Origin: Lathyrus oleraceus
Taxonomy: Eukaryota; Streptophyta; Magnoliopsida; Fabales; Fabaceae
Assembly: GCF_024323335.1 (NCBI RefSeq)
Contig: NC_066584.1
Coordinates: 426,894,319 to 426,958,318 of the forward strand
Direction of reading: 5' to 3'
Length of the DNA stretch: 64,000 bases
A model generated the notes under the pieces. It did no database searches and had not been told where the DNA came from. It was given only the letters and a program-made list of their open reading frames with translations. A program made the position numbers and the translations under genes. Below are positions 21,920 to 32,616 of the stretch, piece by piece; position 1 is the stretch's first letter; the number at the start of each line of letters is the position of its first letter.

Positions 21920-23457
21920 TTATCCCCAATGTTTCGATAAAAGATGAGGAAAGGAGTAACATGGGTGACACAACTGTTGACCACTGATACCTTTCCCTCG
22001 TGGCTCTGAATGCCTGGGACAACGACTCCTGCTATGACAATGCCCCTCTCTAGAAACCTCTACACGATCAAATCTAGCTGATAATAAGGCATCAGATTCT
22101 CGCAACTGTCGAATGTTACCCAGTACGGAGGCTTGAGTGGCCTCCATCAGGGTAAGGTGACTCTGAAATTGCGCTTGCTGATGCTGCTGGTTAGAGAGGA
22201 GGGTTTGTTGGGATTCCATAATGCTGCAGAGTGAATTATCAGTCTGCCGTTGTGATTCACGTATGAAGTCCATGTTATCCTTCAACTGTTGGTTCATGAA
22301 AGATAATAAGACATCTCTCCTTTCTTCTCGAGCTTGTAGCTCTCGCCACATCTCCTCGGTAATATGGAATCCAAGGGATGTACCTGCATAAGGGTGAGTA
22401 AAAGATGGTGCAGTGTGTGCAGATGATGTATGGTGTGAAGGCATGGTCGGAACGGGAGACTGGTCTCTCCGCTCATACTCATCATCGGTCCTGTCACCTT
22501 CTTCAAAAGGTATGTTGGGTGGCAACGGGCCGGTAAAAGGTGGAGCTTGCAGATCATAAATCCAATTTCTCTCAAGGCGCATATTTGTACGTCGAGAGCA
22601 AGGTAAAACTACACTCGGGATAGCTACATTGTGGACCATGAGGTTAAAACCGCCTTCTTTCCTCACTCTGCATAATCGCATATCTTTTAAAAACTTTAAA
22701 TTTATAATATGGTGAGGTAGTGGTTGTAATGTAGCCAACTCAGTGCCAAGGTGCAAAGCTCTAGCAATGGAGGTGATTAAACCTCCAAAATAAATAGTAC
22801 CTCCCTTTTTCCGAACGGCACACATATGTGTGATCATAAAGGGAATATAGTTAATTCTTCTCTGTACGAGGCTACCCTATAAAAATAAAAGTTCTTTGGA
22901 ATTGATTTTATTAGGATTTTCCCGGCCAAAAATTGACAAACCCAACAGATAGCGAAAAGTGTGTATGGTCGGGTTATGAATATTAAGGCTAGGTTCCCCT
23001 CAAAAGAGTCGGTATTTAAGCATGTCAGCTTCCTCCAAAATTCAAACGCCTCAGATGACTATTCTGAGTCCAATGGTGTCTCACCGAGGGAACCTTCCCC
23101 GTAAGGAAAATCTAATAAACCTGCTAACTCATCGGTAGTGTACTGATATTCAACATTAAACATTATAAATTGTATTATACCGGATGTGCTAGCAGTGTTA
23201 GGATGAACATTATAAATCAGGAAACTGAAGAATTCTCGGGTCAGGTACTCAAATGTAGGTTCCTTCCTAATGAAAATATCATGCAATCCTAAATTGTCTA
23301 ACATAAAGCAAACACTATGATAAATTCCCAAATTCTACAGACAACCTTCATCGATATACCTGATGGAAAAAATGCTTTTTGTCTACAACTCCTCGAATAA
23401 TTTCTTTTGCCTTTCTCCGGGTTTTCCTCTGCGAAAAATGATTTGATGATGCTCCAT
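21920..23457 (-). pseudogene. ATHILA-ORF1-like gene II of Athila-1
   Basis: Minus strand. It starts at the ATG at 23457 (MEHHQIIFRRGKPGERQK) and runs to the stop at 21920. It contains at least two stops near the N-terminus, a stop at 23059, a frameshift near 22960 and a TAG near 22878. The last 305 residues (from 22837) are open: KKGGTIYFGGLITSIARAL, then a proline-rich segment and a Gln-rich coiled-coil-like region (about residues 190-260 of the open part). Homologous to the post-pol ORF of Athila-2 and distantly to gene I. It resembles the ATHILA ORF-1 family (known from Athila elements), whose function is unknown. I see no signal peptide or membrane segment. Confidence 0.75.
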
Positions 23458-24092
23458 TTTTGCTCTTAGTGGTGAATGAGGGCGAAAATGGGTTTTAGAG
23501 TGGAAGATGGTGAAATAGGATTTTAATGGAGGAAATTAGAAATGGAAGTAGGAGTAGTAGTGGGTTTTTGGTTGAGTGGAATTTTAATGGGGTTTGAGTG
23601 GGTTTTAATAGAGGTCTAGGATGGAGAAAATGGGGATTTTGGAAGGTTTAAGATAAGTTTTGGAATGAAAATTGAGGTTTGGTTCGCTTCTGCCGAGATA
23701 GTGCTCAGACCCCATGGCGCCCGCTATGGCTAGATGGCACTCGCCATCTTTGTAAATCAAGTTAGGTCGGATTTTGTTGAATTGGACTTGGGCCTTGTGG
23801 TTTTGAGTCATTTTGGAGTGTGTACAACATCTTCTAAATGTTCTTCTTTCTTGTGTTTGTACATGCATGATATAATTCATTTTTTAACATAATAAAAATA
23901 AAATAATTTAAGGAAAACAATAAAATATAAGAGAAATGATATTATAAGATGAGATATTATCATAAGAAAAAACACTGAAAAAAGACAATTCTATGCAAAA
24001 ATAAACTAAATCTAGAAATTAGGAAATATATATAGATATATGTTTGAATATGCAGAATAAATAAAATGATAAAAGCTCGAAAAACATAGTCC
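23458..24092. other. Spacer between the two ORF1-like genes
   Basis: Noncoding sequence with G-rich, low-complexity repeats on the top strand (GGGTTTTNGAGTGG type, near 23490-23650) and a short AT-rich part near 23880-24060. No supported gene. Confidence 0.5.
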
Positions 24093-25334
24093 TTAGTGCG
24101 TCGATGGTTCCTCAATGCTACCAGAATCTCGTGCCTCTTCTAGCTGACGACTGAGTTCACCGATTTCCTCGTATAGGCAATCAACCTCCATGGCATGAGT
24201 AGCATCGGATACCTCTAACTTCAAGGCTAGGTCAGTAACTTCCTGGCGAAGGATGGCCAGTTCTCTGCGTAACTCAATAATCTCAGTGTGAATGTCGCGT
24301 CGCTGCAGATTGAAATTATTAGAAAGCACTGTGATCCTATCTGACGGTGGCAAGGGATGGTATTCTGGTACTGGATGGGATCTAGGTACAGTAGGTGTCT
24401 CATCCTGGCCTTCTAAAGCGTATGTCCAATTTGCTTTATCATGGACGTTAGTCTTTGCTGGATCAGGTAAAGTAAAGTAATGAATGGTCTCATGATTGAT
24501 CAGGAGCTTATATTGGTTGGGGTTAAAAGAGTCTCTCCTCATCAGGCCACAGTCTAAACAGAAGGTAGAATCCATCAGGGTGTAGCCATAGAAAGAAGTC
24601 AGGTGGACTAACTTTCTGTCAAGATCTAGGGGAGATGCTATATGTGACACGGTTCCTCCTACATGAATAAGTCCTTCAGGAGAGTTTGTTGTAAGGTTAA
24701 GGTTGTCGATTAGGAAATTTCCAGAAGCTACAGGGCGTGACTGGGTGATACAAAATAGGAAAAGGATTTCCTCATCACTAACATGGGTATCAATATCGCT
24801 CTTTCCAAGGAAAGTGTGGGCTAGGATCATCTGGAAGTAGTGGAAGGCTGGGTTATGGATTTTTTTGGACAACTGGATGGAAGGGTCAGGGCTTCCTCCT
24901 TTTGTGATATCACTCCAGAATTTGTCTATCTCATCCTGCATAAAATAGCCTAAAGGAATTTCAGGCATAACTTCAGGGTCATACTGAAATCCTAGTAACT
25001 CAGCAAATTCCTTATGATTGAAGGTGTACTCAATTCCAAACAATCTAAAGTTAATATAGCCTCTCTGAAAGATGATTCCTATGTAGGGTTCATAGGTGAA
25101 GGAGCTTACGAATTCCAGGGTCAGGTTCCTGTAGGTTGCATGCATTGCACCGACATATTCCTCCCATTGAAGCTGATTGCAAAGATACCTCACACTTGCC
25201 TCGAGACCTAAGGTTTCCATGAAATCAGGGTCAGGGTACCTAGTGGGTAACATGGGACGCTCATATAGGATCGCATGACGCTTTCTTTGAATTTCGTTTC
25301 TGAACACAACATGCATATCATCGAAATTCTGCAT
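24093..25334 (-). CDS. ATHILA-ORF1-like gene I of Athila-1 (intact ORF)
   Basis: Open minus-strand frame ending at 24093. The frame extends back to 25397, but I choose the ATG at 25334 (MQNFDDMHVVFRNE) because the second Athila copy starts at the equivalent MENCDIMPVIFRD. The product is about 413 residues: an N-terminal ATHILA ORF-1-like domain (RPMLPTRYPDPDFMETLGL; LFGIEYTFNHKEFAELLGF), a mid part with HNPAFHYFQMILAHTFLG, a proline-rich stretch, and a C-terminal heptad-rich coiled coil (about the last 70 residues). It lies between pol and the 3' LTR, where Athila-type elements carry an env-like or ORF1-type gene. No transmembrane or signal segment is evident, so an envelope role is not supported. 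It is the only long intact ORF of this element. Confidence 0.75.
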   Translation of the reverse strand: MQNFDDMHVVFRNEIQRKRHAILYERPMLPTRYPDPDFMETLGLEASVRYLCNQLQWEEYVGAMHATYRNLTLEFVSSFTYEPYIGIIFQRGYINFRLFGIEYTFNHKEFAELLGFQYDPEVMPEIPLGYFMQDEIDKFWSDITKGGSPDPSIQLSKKIHNPAFHYFQMILAHTFLGKSDIDTHVSDEEILFLFCITQSRPVASGNFLIDNLNLTTNSPEGLIHVGGTVSHIASPLDLDRKLVHLTSFYGYTLMDSTFCLDCGLMRRDSFNPNQYKLLINHETIHYFTLPDPAKTNVHDKANWTYALEGQDETPTVPRSHPVPEYHPLPPSDRITVLSNNFNLQRRDIHTEIIELRRELAILRQEVTDLALKLEVSDATHAMEVDCLYEEIGELSRQLEEARDSGSIEEPSTH

Positions 25335-25535
25335 CCCGAAAAATACAGTTAGTGGAGATTTGCTACGGAGAGTAATGAGACCTGAAACCTGAAACATGAA
25401 TATTACTAATGTTAGTCAGTTAAATACTTAAATAAAACATCGAATAAAGACAACGCAAAATAATAAAATGAGAAAAATCATGGGTTTCCTCCCATGTAGC
25501 GCTTGTTTAACGTCTTTAGCTTGACGATTAAAGAT

Positions 25536-28427
25536 TTATATTTGTGAAACAGGGACAGGTGGATCCTTCAGAGTGTGGCAAGAGTAATATGTAGGGATGT
25601 CACCTCCTTGATAGTTCTTAAGCCTTTTCCCATTTACTACGAAAGGATTGTAAGAGTTGTTCTTGATTTCAACTGCTCCATACTTTAGGATCTTTGAGAC
25701 CTCGTGAGGGCCAATCCATCTTCAGCATAGCTTACCAGGAAAAAGTCGTAACCTGGAGTTAAAAAGGAGAACATGATCACCTATGGTGAAATCTTTCTTT
25801 TTACAATTCTCTTATCATGCCACGCTTTGGTTCTTTCTTTATATATTATGGCATTTTCATAAGCACTGCGACGTAATTCCTCTAATTTATGAGTGTCTAG
25901 AATGCGCTTTTCACCAGCTGCTAGGTAATCCAAATTCAGGGTTTTAATGGCCCAATAGGCTTTGTGTTCTAGCTCAAAAGGTAAGTGACAAGATTTTCCG
26001 TAAACTAATTGGTACGAGGTGGTCCTTATAGGGGTTTTATAAGCGGATCTATAGGCCCATAATGCTTCTTTAAGCTTCCGAGACCAATCTTTTCTAGACG
26101 TTGAAACCGTTTTCTCTAAGATCTGTTTAATCTCCCTATTTGACACTTCCACTTGTCCACTAGTCTGCGGGTGATATGGTGTTGCTACTTTGTGCTTAAC
26201 TCCATATTTATCTAAAAGTTTATCAAAGATTCTGGATATGAAATGTGATCCACCGTCACTTATAACAAGACGTGGTACTCCAAATCTAGGGAATATGTTA
26301 TTTTTGAATAATTTAATCACTACTCGAGTGTCATTAGTAGGTGAGGCTATAGCCTCAATCCATTTAGACACGTAGTCAATAACTACTAAGATATACTTAT
26401 TTCCTATTGATGATGGAAAAGGTCCCATAAAATCAATCCCCCAAACATCGAAGATTTCTACTTCTTGGATATTTCTCAATGGCATTTCGTCACGCCTTGA
26501 GACGTTCCCTGTGCGTTGGCACCAATCACATCTGGTAACGTAAGCATGAACATCGCGCCATAATGTTGGCCAGTAGAGGCCGGCTTGGAGAATTTTAGCG
26601 CATGTTTTAGATGTGCCTGCATGTCCACCATAAGATGCGGAGTGACAATGTTTTATGATGTTTCCTACCTCTTCTTCAGGGATACAGCGATGGAATATAC
26701 CGTCTGTCTGCCTTTTGAAAAGGAGAGGTTCATCCCAGTAAAAATACCTTATATCACTAAAGAATTTCTTCTTCTGTTGGTAATTAAGGTCGGGGTATGA
26801 TATCGACAGCTAGGTAATTAACAAAGTCAGCGTACCAAGGTATGTTGGTCACTACTAGAGTCCTTTCAATGTTCCAATCCATTGGAAAATCAGAGTTATC
26901 GTCCTGAATGGTTTCGATTTTTGTCATGAGTCTATCATAGGTAAAATCTTCATTTATTGGCACTAGGTCTGGTTTTATATATTCAAGCCTAGAAAGGTGG
27001 TCAACAACTACATTTTCCGTGCCCTTCTTGTCTCGAATATCCAGGTCAAACTCTTGCAGTAAAAGGACCCATCGAAGTAACCTAGGTTTAGCGTCCTTCT
27101 TGCTTATTAGGTATCGAATAGCTGCATGACATGTATCAGCTATAATTTTAGCTCCGTCCAAATAAGATCGAAATTTATCAATAGCGAAAACAACAGCGAG
27201 GAGTTCTTTCTCGATTGTTGCATAGTTGAGTTAGGCGGCATCCAGGGTTCTACTGGCATAGTAAATTACATGTAATTTCTTGTCCTTTCTTTGTCCTAGA
27301 ACAGCACCAACAGCGTAATCGCTAGCATCGCACATGATTTCAAAGGGTTGGTTCCAATCTGGGGGTTGCATAATAGGTGCGGAAATCAGTGCTTATTTCA
27401 AAAGGTTGAATGCTTCTATACATTCTTCGTCGAAAATAAACTTGACATCTTTCATTAGAAGTCTAGTTAGAGGTTTTGTTATTTTAGAGAAGTCTTTAAT
27501 AAAACGTCGGTAAAAAATGGCGTGTCCAAGAAAGCTACGGACTTCCCTAATGGTCTTAGGTGGTTTGAGATTTTCTATAACCTCTATTTTGGATTTATAA
27601 ACCTCAATGCCCTTTTCAAAGACTATGTGTCCTAATACTATTCCTTCGGTAACCATAAAGTAACACTTTTCCCAGTTTAGCACAAGGTTTGTTTCCACGC
27701 ATCTTTCTAGAATTTTCTCAAGGTTAGCTAGGCAGTCTTCAAAACTGAATCCGCATACTGAGAAATCATCCATAAAAACTTCCATAATCGCATCCAAGAA
27801 GTCTGCAAAGATTGACATCATACAACGTTGGAAGGTGGTTGGGGCATTGCAAAGTCCAAAGGGCATTCGTCTATAGGCAAACATTCCGTAAGGGCGTGTA
27901 AAAGTTGTTTTCTCTTGATCTTCGGGGTGAATGGGAATTTGGAAAAATCCTGAGTACCCATCTAAATAGCAAAAGTAAGAGTGTCTAGCTAGACTCTCAA
28001 GCATTTGATCTATGAATGGGAGAGGAAAATGATCTTTCCTAGTTACCTTATTTAGTTTTCTGTAGTCGATGCACATACGCCAACCGTTTTCTACACGTTT
28101 AGCTACATGCTCGCCTTTCTCATTTTCCACAACCGTGACACCTCCCTTTTCAGGTACTACATGTACAGGGCTCACCCACTTACTATCTGAAATTTGATAA
28201 ATTATACTAGCCTCTAGTAGTTTCAGTACTTCTTTCTTAACCACATCGCTCATTATAGGGTTTAGCCTCCGTTGATGTTCTCTGGAAGGTTTAGAGTCTT
28301 CCTCCAGCAAGATCCGGTGCATGCACATGGAGGCGCTTATACCTTTGAGATCAGATATGTTATATCCTAAAGCTGCGGGATACTTTCGCAAGATATCTAA
28401 AAGTTGGTTTGTTTCATCTCTATTCAA
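25536..28427 (-). pseudogene. Athila-1 pol: RT, RNase H, integrase
   Basis: RT is largely open (28427-27393): KWVSPVHVVPEKGGVTVV, PFGLCNAPTTFQRCMM and the catalytic FMDDFSV near 27765. The RNase H region (27390-26900) is broken by stops, and open again at 27161-26784. The integrase runs from 26485, with [10 protein letters not shown] (first Asp), ISDGGSHF (second Asp) and [14 protein letters not shown] (Glu). The frame is then shifted after KISP (25781) and continues to about 25536. Athila elements normally have one gag-pol frame. Here a frame change near 28439 separates protease from RT, and Athila-2 is broken at a different base, so this is decay and not recoding. Confidence 0.85.
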
Positions 28428-28438
28428 GGTGGCGCTTA

Positions 28439-30931
28439 TTATAACTGGGCGATTTGTTCTTGATCTAAAAAGTCATATCTTAGATTCTTGGGTAGTTCCT
28501 TAAGCTTTATAGATGGTTTCTTAGGACATGGCATATGGTTCGGGGTAAGTGTTAAGCATTCATAAAGGTTGTCATCCATGTGAGGCTCTAGTCTAAATCC
28601 GTCGTCTTCTCTTATGGAATTCGAGGAATATTTCATTGTCTCAGGAAGTCTTTCTTGATCTAGCTCCCTTATGCATTCATCAATGATATCGATGGCATAA
28701 CAAGAGTCTTCTATGACTAGTGCCATTAGGAATTTGGAAAGTATAAATTCTATCTTTTCATCACCCACTTCGAAAGTTAGTTTTCCTCTTTTAACATCTA
28801 TTATGGCTCCTGCAGTTGATAAGAAGGGTTTATCAAGGAGGATCGGGATTTCATCGTCTTCTTTAATGTCCATTACCATGAAATCTGTTGGGATATAAAG
28901 TTGTCCGATTGTAACTGGAATGTATTCTAATATGCCTAATGGATATTTCACAGATCTATCGGCTAATTGAAGAGACATCTTAGTCGATTGTAATTATCCT
29001 AGGTTTAGCCTTCTACAAACTACTAAAGGCATCAGGCTTACGCTTGCTTCCAAGTCTAGGAACGCTTTATCTATAACATGATTCCCTAAAATACAAGGTA
29101 TGGGAAAGCTCCCGAGATCTTTCTCCTTCTTAGCAAGTTTGTTCTCAGTAATGGAGTTGCATTCTAAAGGTTTGGGATCATCCAGCCTACGTTTGTTGGT
29201 CAAGATGTCCTTAAGGAATTTAGCATAAGATGGTATCTGGGTGATGGCTTCGGTGAAAGGGATTTCTACGTGGAGTTTCTCGATCACTTTTATAAACTTT
29301 TTATATTGGTTATCAATTTTTGTCTGTTTAAGTCTTTGTGGAAATGGAATTGGTGGTTTATAAGGAGAGGGTGGAACATAAACTTTATCTTTATCTTCTC
29401 CCTTATCTTTCACTTTCTGGTCTTTTTGTCTCTCTACTTCGTCTACTTCATCTATAAACACAGCGTTTTTCTTAGAATCCTTTTGTTCACTCATGACTCG
29501 TTTTACAGGTTCGTCATAGGTGGTCCCACTTCGTAGGGTAACAACATTAGCTTGCCCTCGGGGGTTTGGTTGAGGTTGTCCATGAAATGGCCCTTCAGGT
29601 GTGGTATGAGGGGCTTGTTGTTGTGTTATTTGTGAGATTTAGGTTTCAAGCATCTTATTGTGAGTGATCATCGAATCAACCTTAGTTCCTAGTTGTGTGA
29701 TAAGTTCATTTATGTGAATATCTTGGTTTCGGAACTCTTTGTTTTGCTGAGTCTGGGCCGAAATGAAGCTTTCCATGATTTTCTCTAGGTTCGGCTTTTG
29801 AGGAACGACTTGCATAGGTTGGATTTGTCTTTGAGCTTGAAAACCTGGTGGTCTTTGAGGGGTAAAGTTTTGAATAGGGTTATTGTTTTTATAAGAGAAG
29901 TTTGGATGATTCCTCCATCCCGGGTTGTAAGTGTTTGAAAACGGGTTTCCTTGGGCATAATTGATCTGGTCTGAGTTTGATTCAGTTAACAGATTGCATT
30001 CTGGTGCAAGATGTCCTTTGGTTCCACAGATTTCACAATCTACAACTACTACGGCTGTAGGACTTGCAAACATGTGTTCGACCTTCAAGGCTAAACCATC
30101 CATTTTAGCTTTCATCATGTCCATACAATTGACCTCATGTATTCCTCACTTGGTCTCCCTTTTCTCCACTGATGTTCGTTCCGACTCCCATTGGTAATGG
30201 TTTTGTGCCATACCTTCAATGAGAGCGCAAGCGTCGGGGTAAGGTTTGTTCATCAGAGCACCACTGGCGGCAGCGTCGATGGGCATCTTTGTGTTATAGT
30301 GAAGTCCATTATAGAAGGTGTGAATAATCAGCCGTTGTTCTAGGCCATGGTGTGGATAAGCTCTTAGTAGTACTTTATATCTTTCCCAAGCTTCAAAAAG
30401 TGTCTCACCCTAATTTTGAGTGAATTAGGTTATTTGGTTTCGAAGGACAACAATCTTACTTAGGGGAAAATATCTTGCAAGGAACACTCTCCTGAGGTCT
30501 TCCCAAGTAGTTATTGAGTTATCCGGAAGGGAATCTAACCAAGACCGTGCTCTATCTCTGAGGGAAAACGGGAATAGTCTTAGACAAATTGCCTCAGGTG
30601 AAGCATCGTTGGTCTTGAATGTATCAGTTAGTTGGATAAAAACTTTTTAATGCTGATTTGGGTTCTCTGTAGCGAGACCCGCGTATTGATTTTGTTGTAC
30701 TAGTTGTAATAATGAGGGTTTTAATTCGAAATTATTAGAAAGAATAGTCGGGTTTACTATACTAGAACTAGGTTCTTCGTTAGAAGGTTGGGGAAATTCC
30801 TTAAGTGGTCTTCGGTTATGATCTTCGGCCATTGCTCTCCTAATTCTTTGGAGCAAACGACGTGCGCGAGCGTATCGCTCTGGTTCAGCTATTGGATCTT
30901 CTAAATTTTCGGTACTGCGAGTTTTTCGCAT
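28439..30931 (-). pseudogene. Athila-1 gag-protease
   Basis: A single minus-strand frame from the ATG at 30931 (MRKTRSTENLEDPIAEP) to the stop at 28439, interrupted by several nonsense codons (for example near 30647, 30427, 30415, 29639 and 28992). The gag domain includes RLFPFSLRDRARSWL and FEAWERYKVLLRAYPHHG. A zinc knuckle reads CEICGTKGHLAPEC (near 30010-30050). The protease region has FLDLEASVSLMP, where the usual DxG-type triad is D-L-E rather than D-L-G, and later PFLSTAGAIIDV. The element could not make an active protease as it stands. Confidence 0.85.
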
Positions 30932-30995
30932 TTACCGGCTAATAGGGCCTTAGTCTAGACGGTGTAACAATAGGGTACGAAAATTTGACGTAATT

Positions 30996-31015
30996 GGTCC
31001 CCGGCTACGACGCCA
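30996..31015 (-). other. Athila-1 primer binding site (tRNA-Asp type)
   Basis: Minus strand reads TGGCGTCGTAGCCGGGGACC. It matches the complement of the 3' end of plant tRNA-Asp (TGGCGCCGTTGCCGGGGATC) with three or four differences. It sits six bases inside the right LTR. Confidence 0.75.
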
Positions 31016-31021
31016 AAAACT

Positions 31022-32616
31022 TGATGGGTGTTGTGAAATATGCTATCCGCAAGTATACGGAACACGTCAAAGTAATAAAAAATATTATCGTTCCTACAGA
31101 GACCAAATTTTCAATATATCTATTTCTATTGTTACGATGCATATCTAAGATAGTCAAATAAGTAGGTTCAAGTATATTGAAGTGAGAGTGACGCAGTAAA
31201 TAAATTCAGATAAAATGCAGGCTCAGATGTAACTCACATCAGTTAGGAAATACTCCAATTGTTTCTAAACATATATACTTATGGGGCAATATTTTCTACT
31301 TAGAGAAGAATCAATTTAACAGGAACCGTCACTTTCGCGTATTCAGAACCAAGTTTACTCTCTAATTAATGCCCTCCATTGTCACAGATGAAGGGTGCTT
31401 TTCATGTTAAAGTAGTAAACCTATTTTTAAGAAATTAAATCCTTGACTTAGTTAAAAAGTGATTTTGATTTGGAAAGTTTAACTTAAAAGGGATCCATGA
31501 ATTTCGCTCAAGGATCCGGATTTTAAACCTACAAACGCGTCCGAAAATAGTTTCAAAATTGTTTTCTAATAGTGTTAAGAATTCCCAATTAACCGGACAA
31601 AGTGATTTCGCTACTTTTGATCAGTTAAAAATAACCAAGTTTATCTTTAAGAGTTGGACGGCTTTCGATCTTACCCAACTATACTTCGACTCTACTTTCA
31701 TAGTTACCGAACAAAATAAGCACTGGAAACTTGTGTCAAAATCAAAACATCCCCTAAAGCATTTCTATCGATACAAATAATGGAGTATCATCTTAACGAT
31801 GATCCTTACATCCTAACCTTTAAAGATTTAGCCAAACATGAAAATAAGCGACAACATAGCAGAATAAATCATATTTAAAAAGGGAGAGTAAATAAAATGT
31901 GCAAGTTAAATAAGCGAGTATGTAAAGGCGAGACAGGCAAATAAATAAATTAAAGCATGCAAGAAAGATAAAACGTAAATGCGAATAACTTGAATAAGAA
32001 ACCTGCTCCAAATCAGAGACTTTAATCTGGTACACTTGAAAATAAAACTTGACTGGAAAGTAAAATGGCGGAAAGATTATTTGTACAGTGCTACAACCTA
32101 ACTATAACACAATTGAGATAACCCCCCGATCTGACGGATTATCGCTTTTACAATGGTTAAATTTAGGCTTAGTGTTGTAAACTAAGTTGGATGCCTTTTC
32201 GTGAAGTGAAAACACCTATTTATAGAAGTCCTAAAAATCTACCCAAAGACAAAAATGTCCTCCAACTTCCCTTAGTGGGGTCGTGCCAACAAAGGTGGTG
32301 CCCGCCATCCCCACCAAGGCGCCCACCATGTGTACAACATGGAAAGATCATGGAAAACGTGGCAGTTACCACCGGTTGACAGCTTACATGTCATGGCACC
32401 CTCATTGGCGGCCGCCATGCTGGACGCCATGTGAACAAATTTCTACAAAAACTTCGATTTATTGCTCATTTGGCTAAATTTCTTCACAGAAGGCTCTTGT
32501 AGGGCTAAATATTTAAAAATAGGACAAAAGGAAAACATAACACAAGAAAATGACAATAAAAACCTAATAAGCATGTGCAATCCGAGTCAAATATGCAGTG
32601 TGTTTCAGTGTTATCA
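31022..32616 (-). repeat. 5' LTR of Athila-1 (right copy)
   Basis: Begins (top strand) TGATGGGTGTTGTGAAATATG and ends CAGTGTTATCA. Pairs with 19228-20821. Confidence 0.93.

Larger units (their letters stand above)
19228..32616 (-). mobile_element. Athila-like Ty3 element 1, complete with both LTRs
   Basis: LTRs of 1,594 bp (19228-20821) and 1,595 bp (31022-32616) start TGAT and end ATCA. The flanks ACAGG (19223-19227) and GCAGG (32617-32621) are a target duplication with one mismatch, and removing the element restores the copia frame. On the minus strand the order is 5' LTR (right), tRNA-Asp-type PBS, gag-protease, RT-RNase H-integrase, two ATHILA-ORF1-like genes, 3' noncoding with SINE-like units, PPT, 3' LTR (left). 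The gag-pol frame carries stops and shifts. The LTRs differ by about 8% over their first 220 bp by eye. Confidence 0.93.

Noticed and set aside
24093..25334. Retroviral envelope gene
   Set aside because: No signal peptide, no transmembrane segment and no envelope cleavage motif; the product resembles the ATHILA ORF-1 family with a C-terminal coiled coil.
28427..28439. Programmed frameshift between Athila protease and RT
   Set aside because: Athila-2 is shifted at a different base (near 62990), and both copies restore one continuous frame by a single base, so these are independent indels in decayed copies.
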